Of a stretch of DNA of 64,000 nucleotides, positions 62,063 through 64,000 are shown piece after piece. The stretch is taken from NCBI GenBank assembly GCA_002691205.1, contig NZHD01000114.1:1-64000 (forward strand), given 5' to 3'. Below the pieces are notes generated by a model, which saw only the letters and a program-made list of their open reading frames with translations, was not told the origin of the DNA and did no database searches. Positions within the stretch are counted from its first letter, which is position 1. Each line of letters starts with the position of its first letter. Both the position numbers and the translations under genes were made by a program. This DNA is from Deltaproteobacteria bacterium (GTDB lineage Bacteria > Myxococcota_A > UBA9160 > UBA4427).

Positions 62063-62904
62063 CGTGATTTTACAGCCTCCTGATATTCAGCTTCGCTGAC
62101 TTCGAGATAGCGCTTTTTGAAAGCGGCCCATGCGTCTGGATCTTTTGCTGTGGACGCATATTCCTTTTGAAAGGCTTCGTCTCGACCATAGTCAGGCGTA
62201 CATTCAGTAAAGTGCGCCCCGCCAGGCGCTTCGATGACGCCATCGACCATCAATCGATTGATGGAGACCGTATGAACGGAGCCTTCTTTTTGGAAGTCTT
62301 GGGTTTCCACAATCTTTTCGCAGCTCATGAACCGGCGCTTAGCCGCATGGCAGAAGAGGTCATCAAAATAGGGATCAGGTCCAAGGAATTGGCCATTCCC
62401 CGAGACATCCGCTCGATTCATGTGGATCAATGCGACATCAAGCTCAAGCGCCGGCATGGCAATCAACTCTTCGCCGTCTTGGTATGGGGAGCGAACCGTT
62501 TTGAAATCTGGATTTACGCTTACAACGTCGGAGCCGAGGCCCGCTCGGACGGGAAGAAAGGGCAGTTTATGAGCGGCTGCGCGGAGTCCCCACTGGAGCA
62601 TTCCTTCATCGAGTTCTCCAGCTTGAAAGCCACCGGCTTGTCGAGCTTGTCGGAAGTGAGGTTCCAGAGGGATGGAGTCGAGCGAGACGAACCCGTAGAT
62701 GAGTTTTTTGACCTTGCCGTACTTACACAGAAGCCCCACATCGGGCCCTCCATAAGTCACGATGGTCAAGTCCTTCAAATCAGAGCGCAGGATTTCACGT
62801 ACGAGGCTCATGGGTTTTCGCCGGGATCCCCAACCTCCGATCCCTATGGTCATCCCATCCTTCAACTCGGCGACGACCTCACGTTCTGTGGTTCGCTTGT
62901 CCAC
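62059..62904 (-). CDS. ipdA: Ring C hydrolase subunit IpdA
   Basis: A 281-residue class I CoA-transferase alpha-fold protein. D-G-M-T-I-G-I-G-G-W-G-S-R-R-K-P-M is almost identical to the Mtb IpdA start, followed by V-T-Y-G-G-P-D-V-G-L-L-C, Y-G-F-V-S-L-D-S, L-P-F-L-P-V-R-A-G-L-G-S and V-E-A-P-G-G-A-H-F-T. I start at GTG 62904, with AGGAG five bases upstream. An in-frame ATG at 62937 has no usable RBS. It is the first gene of a 13-gene operon and has a strong palindromic operator about 170 bp upstream. It acts with IpdB on ring C. Confidence 0.9.
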   Translation of the reverse strand: MDKRTTEREVVAELKDGMTIGIGGWGSRRKPMSLVREILRSDLKDLTIVTYGGPDVGLLCKYGKVKKLIYGFVSLDSIPLEPHFRQARQAGGFQAGELDEGMLQWGLRAAAHKLPFLPVRAGLGSDVVSVNPDFKTVRSPYQDGEELIAMPALELDVALIHMNRADVSGNGQFLGPDPYFDDLFCHAAKRRFMSCEKIVETQDFQKEGSVHTVSINRLMVDGVIEAPGGAHFTECTPDYGRDEAFQKEYASTAKDPDAWAAFKKRYLEVSEAEYQEAVKSR

Positions 62905-63073
62905 TTGCTCTCCTTGGTCGTGGGGCCCGTGTCCCATTCCCTTTTATTTCTGAAGGTCGGCCGAGGCCTAGGTTCGGGCAGAAGTATTCGCAAAAGAAGC
63001 CGCTTAAAGAAGCTCCGAAGCGTACGCCCCTTGATGACGGGCGCACCCCCGGGGATATTTTTCCGCCGTTCTA

Positions 63074-63101
63074 TACAGTAACGATACGTATCGTTTCTGT
63101 A
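63074..63101. promoter_or_regulatory. Palindromic operator in the ipd operon promoter
   Basis: A perfect 16-bp palindrome (63080-63095, AACGATACGTATCGTT) sits within a 28-bp imperfect one with only one mismatched pair. On the minus strand it fills the space between TTTACA (complement of 63098-63103) and TACTGT (complement of 63075-63080), 17 bp apart, so binding would block the ipd promoter. Related sites occur at 46835, 44472 and 33138. Confidence 0.7.
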
Positions 63102-63169
63102 AACGCCCGTAAAAACCTAGATAGAAGCTTGGGCCACACGGCGCATCTTCGAAGAATCGGCGGAGGCGC

Positions 63170-64000
63170 TCAACCGGTGAGGGCGGGGGGAACGCATTTG
63201 GACTCTTTGTCTTGAATCTGAACCCCGAGGGCCTCGGGGAGGGCGGTCTTCAAGTCGTTGATTCTCGATGCGTGCGAAGGGTGAGAGGACATCCACTCGG
63301 GAGGCTGAGCGTTGTTTTGGTCACTCATGTTTTGCCATAGCACGATGCTCTGGGTTGGGTCGAAACCTGCTTGGGCCATTAGGTGAAGCCCGAGTTGATC
63401 TGCCTCACTCTCGTGGGTGCGGCTAAAGGGAAGGAGCACTCCGTATTGCGTGCCCAAGCCCAGCGCAGCGAGGGTGGCTCGTCCACTCGGAGTTTCGGAA
63501 TCCACACTGACGGCTGCGACCGCCAAGCCCAACTGAGCCGCCATCTGCTGGGACATGCGTTCGTTTCCATGACGGGCTTGAACATGGCTTATTTCATGGC
63601 TGATGACGGCCGCGAGTTGGTCGGGCGTTTTCGCTACTTCGAGGAGTCCGGTGTGAACCCCGATGCGGCGGCCCGGTAGTGCGAAGGCGTTTGCACTGTC
63701 TTCCTGAAAGACGACGACTTCCCATCCGTTCTGCCACTCTGGATCGAGCCCGGCCGTCAAGGCGTTAGTAACGCATTGAACGTACTGGTTGATTTCTAAA
63801 TTCTCGGAAAGAGTTTGTTCTTGCTTCATCTTTTCGAAGGACTTTTGACCGAGATCACGCATCGCTTCTTGCGAAAATAGAGTGAGTTGACGCCGACCCG
63901 AGGGAGATGTCGCGCAAGTCATAGAAAAAAGGGCCAACCCTCCCATGAGGAGACCTTGAAGCCAGAACTTTTTTTGGAAGAGATAAGCCGGCGACTTCAT
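63170..64000 (-). CDS. M48-family metalloprotease, probable lipoprotein
   Basis: A 276-residue M48 peptidase. The N-terminus has a hydrophobic signal followed by S-M-T-C-A, a poor but possible lipobox (Cys29). The zinc motif H-E-I-S-H occurs near residue 135, followed by the third ligand Glu in H-E-S-E-A-D. The rest, S-S-H-P-S-H-A-S-R-I, is the typical M48C tail. These periplasmic proteases (LoiP/BepA-like) degrade or assemble outer-membrane proteins. The ATG is the last codon of the window (63998-64000), so I cannot exclude a longer N-terminus, but the signal-peptide start looks natural. The gene is unrelated to the ipd operon. Confidence 0.85.
   Translation of the reverse strand: MKSPAYLFQKKFWLQGLLMGGLALFSMTCATSPSGRRQLTLFSQEAMRDLGQKSFEKMKQEQTLSENLEINQYVQCVTNALTAGLDPEWQNGWEVVVFQEDSANAFALPGRRIGVHTGLLEVAKTPDQLAAVISHEISHVQARHGNERMSQQMAAQLGLAVAAVSVDSETPSGRATLAALGLGTQYGVLLPFSRTHESEADQLGLHLMAQAGFDPTQSIVLWQNMSDQNNAQPPEWMSSHPSHASRINDLKTALPEALGVQIQDKESKCVPPALTG

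Noticed and set aside
62167-63081. Open frame of 304 codons antisense to ipdA and ipdB and crossing the ipd promoter
   Set aside because: It covers the operator palindrome and two conserved genes, has no Shine-Dalgarno site and no recognisable domain.

Overview
The window reads as chromosomal DNA of a Gram-negative, respiratory, steroid-catabolising bacterium. The Gram-negative evidence is a complete Na+-translocating NADH:quinone reductase (NQR) operon, two small outer-membrane beta-barrels with signal peptides and C-terminal Phe, a PII protein, a UbiB-type kinase, DNA polymerase II and an M48 lipoprotein-like protease. Base composition is moderately GC-rich and most starts have a clear Shine-Dalgarno sequence, with several TTG and GTG starts. 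I cannot fix the lineage. Pseudomonadota or a Myxococcota-like uncultured group would both fit. The steroid genes look strikingly like the actinobacterial cholesterol regulons (KstR/KstR2), and three luciferase-like proteins of F420-associated families add to that flavour. All family assignments come from reading motifs and recalling relatives; no alignment or database search was run.

Layout. 1-8684: a terminator, a two-gene flavin/membrane electron-transfer module (111-1296), then nqrABCDEF-apbE-nqrM on the minus strand. 8685-13608: a CBS protein, then a minus-strand operon chsE2-chsE1-(lipoyl E2-like protein), with a KstR-box-like palindrome inside its promoter. 13609-33101: mixed genes, including a luciferase-like oxidoreductase, a quinone reductase, a HEXXH membrane protein, polB, a SnoaL-like protein, fadA5 plus an SDR, a GT39 glycosyltransferase, glnB, ubiB, fghA, a PilZ/cNMP-like protein, an atypical response regulator, class I aldolase, an SDR and a sulfotransferase. 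33322-37184: a plus-strand run of type III CoA-transferase/racemase, two MaoC-type hydratase subunits (ChsH2N/ChsH1-like), SRPBCC and DUF1214 genes. 37229-44429: thioesterase, outer-membrane protein, luciferase-like protein, aldehyde dehydrogenase, ferredoxin reductase and an acyl-CoA ligase. 44606-49802: a TetR regulator, fadD3, and a divergent fadE30-ipdF-SDR run. 50716-62904: a 13-gene minus-strand operon ipdA-ipdB-ipdC-echA20-fadE31-fadE32-like-DUF35-ltp-fadA6-SDR-ACAD-SDR-maoC, headed by a palindromic operator. 63170-64000: M48 protease.

Together these genes describe steroid side-chain removal (ChsE1/E2, ChsH1/H2-like, FadA5, Ltp plus DUF35 aldolase) and degradation of the last two rings C and D (FadD3, FadE30, IpdF, IpdC, EchA20, IpdAB, FadA6, FadE31/32). 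The ring A/B enzymes (KstD, KshAB, HsaABCD) are not in the window and should lie elsewhere. The most interesting unlisted signal is a shared palindrome, approximately wACGAnnC.GTnTCGTw, found in four promoters: upstream of ipdA, between fadD3 and fadE30, upstream of the CoA-transferase run, and in the promoter of the TetR gene itself. This suggests a local steroid regulon. No tRNA, rRNA, CRISPR array, insertion sequence or prophage was seen.
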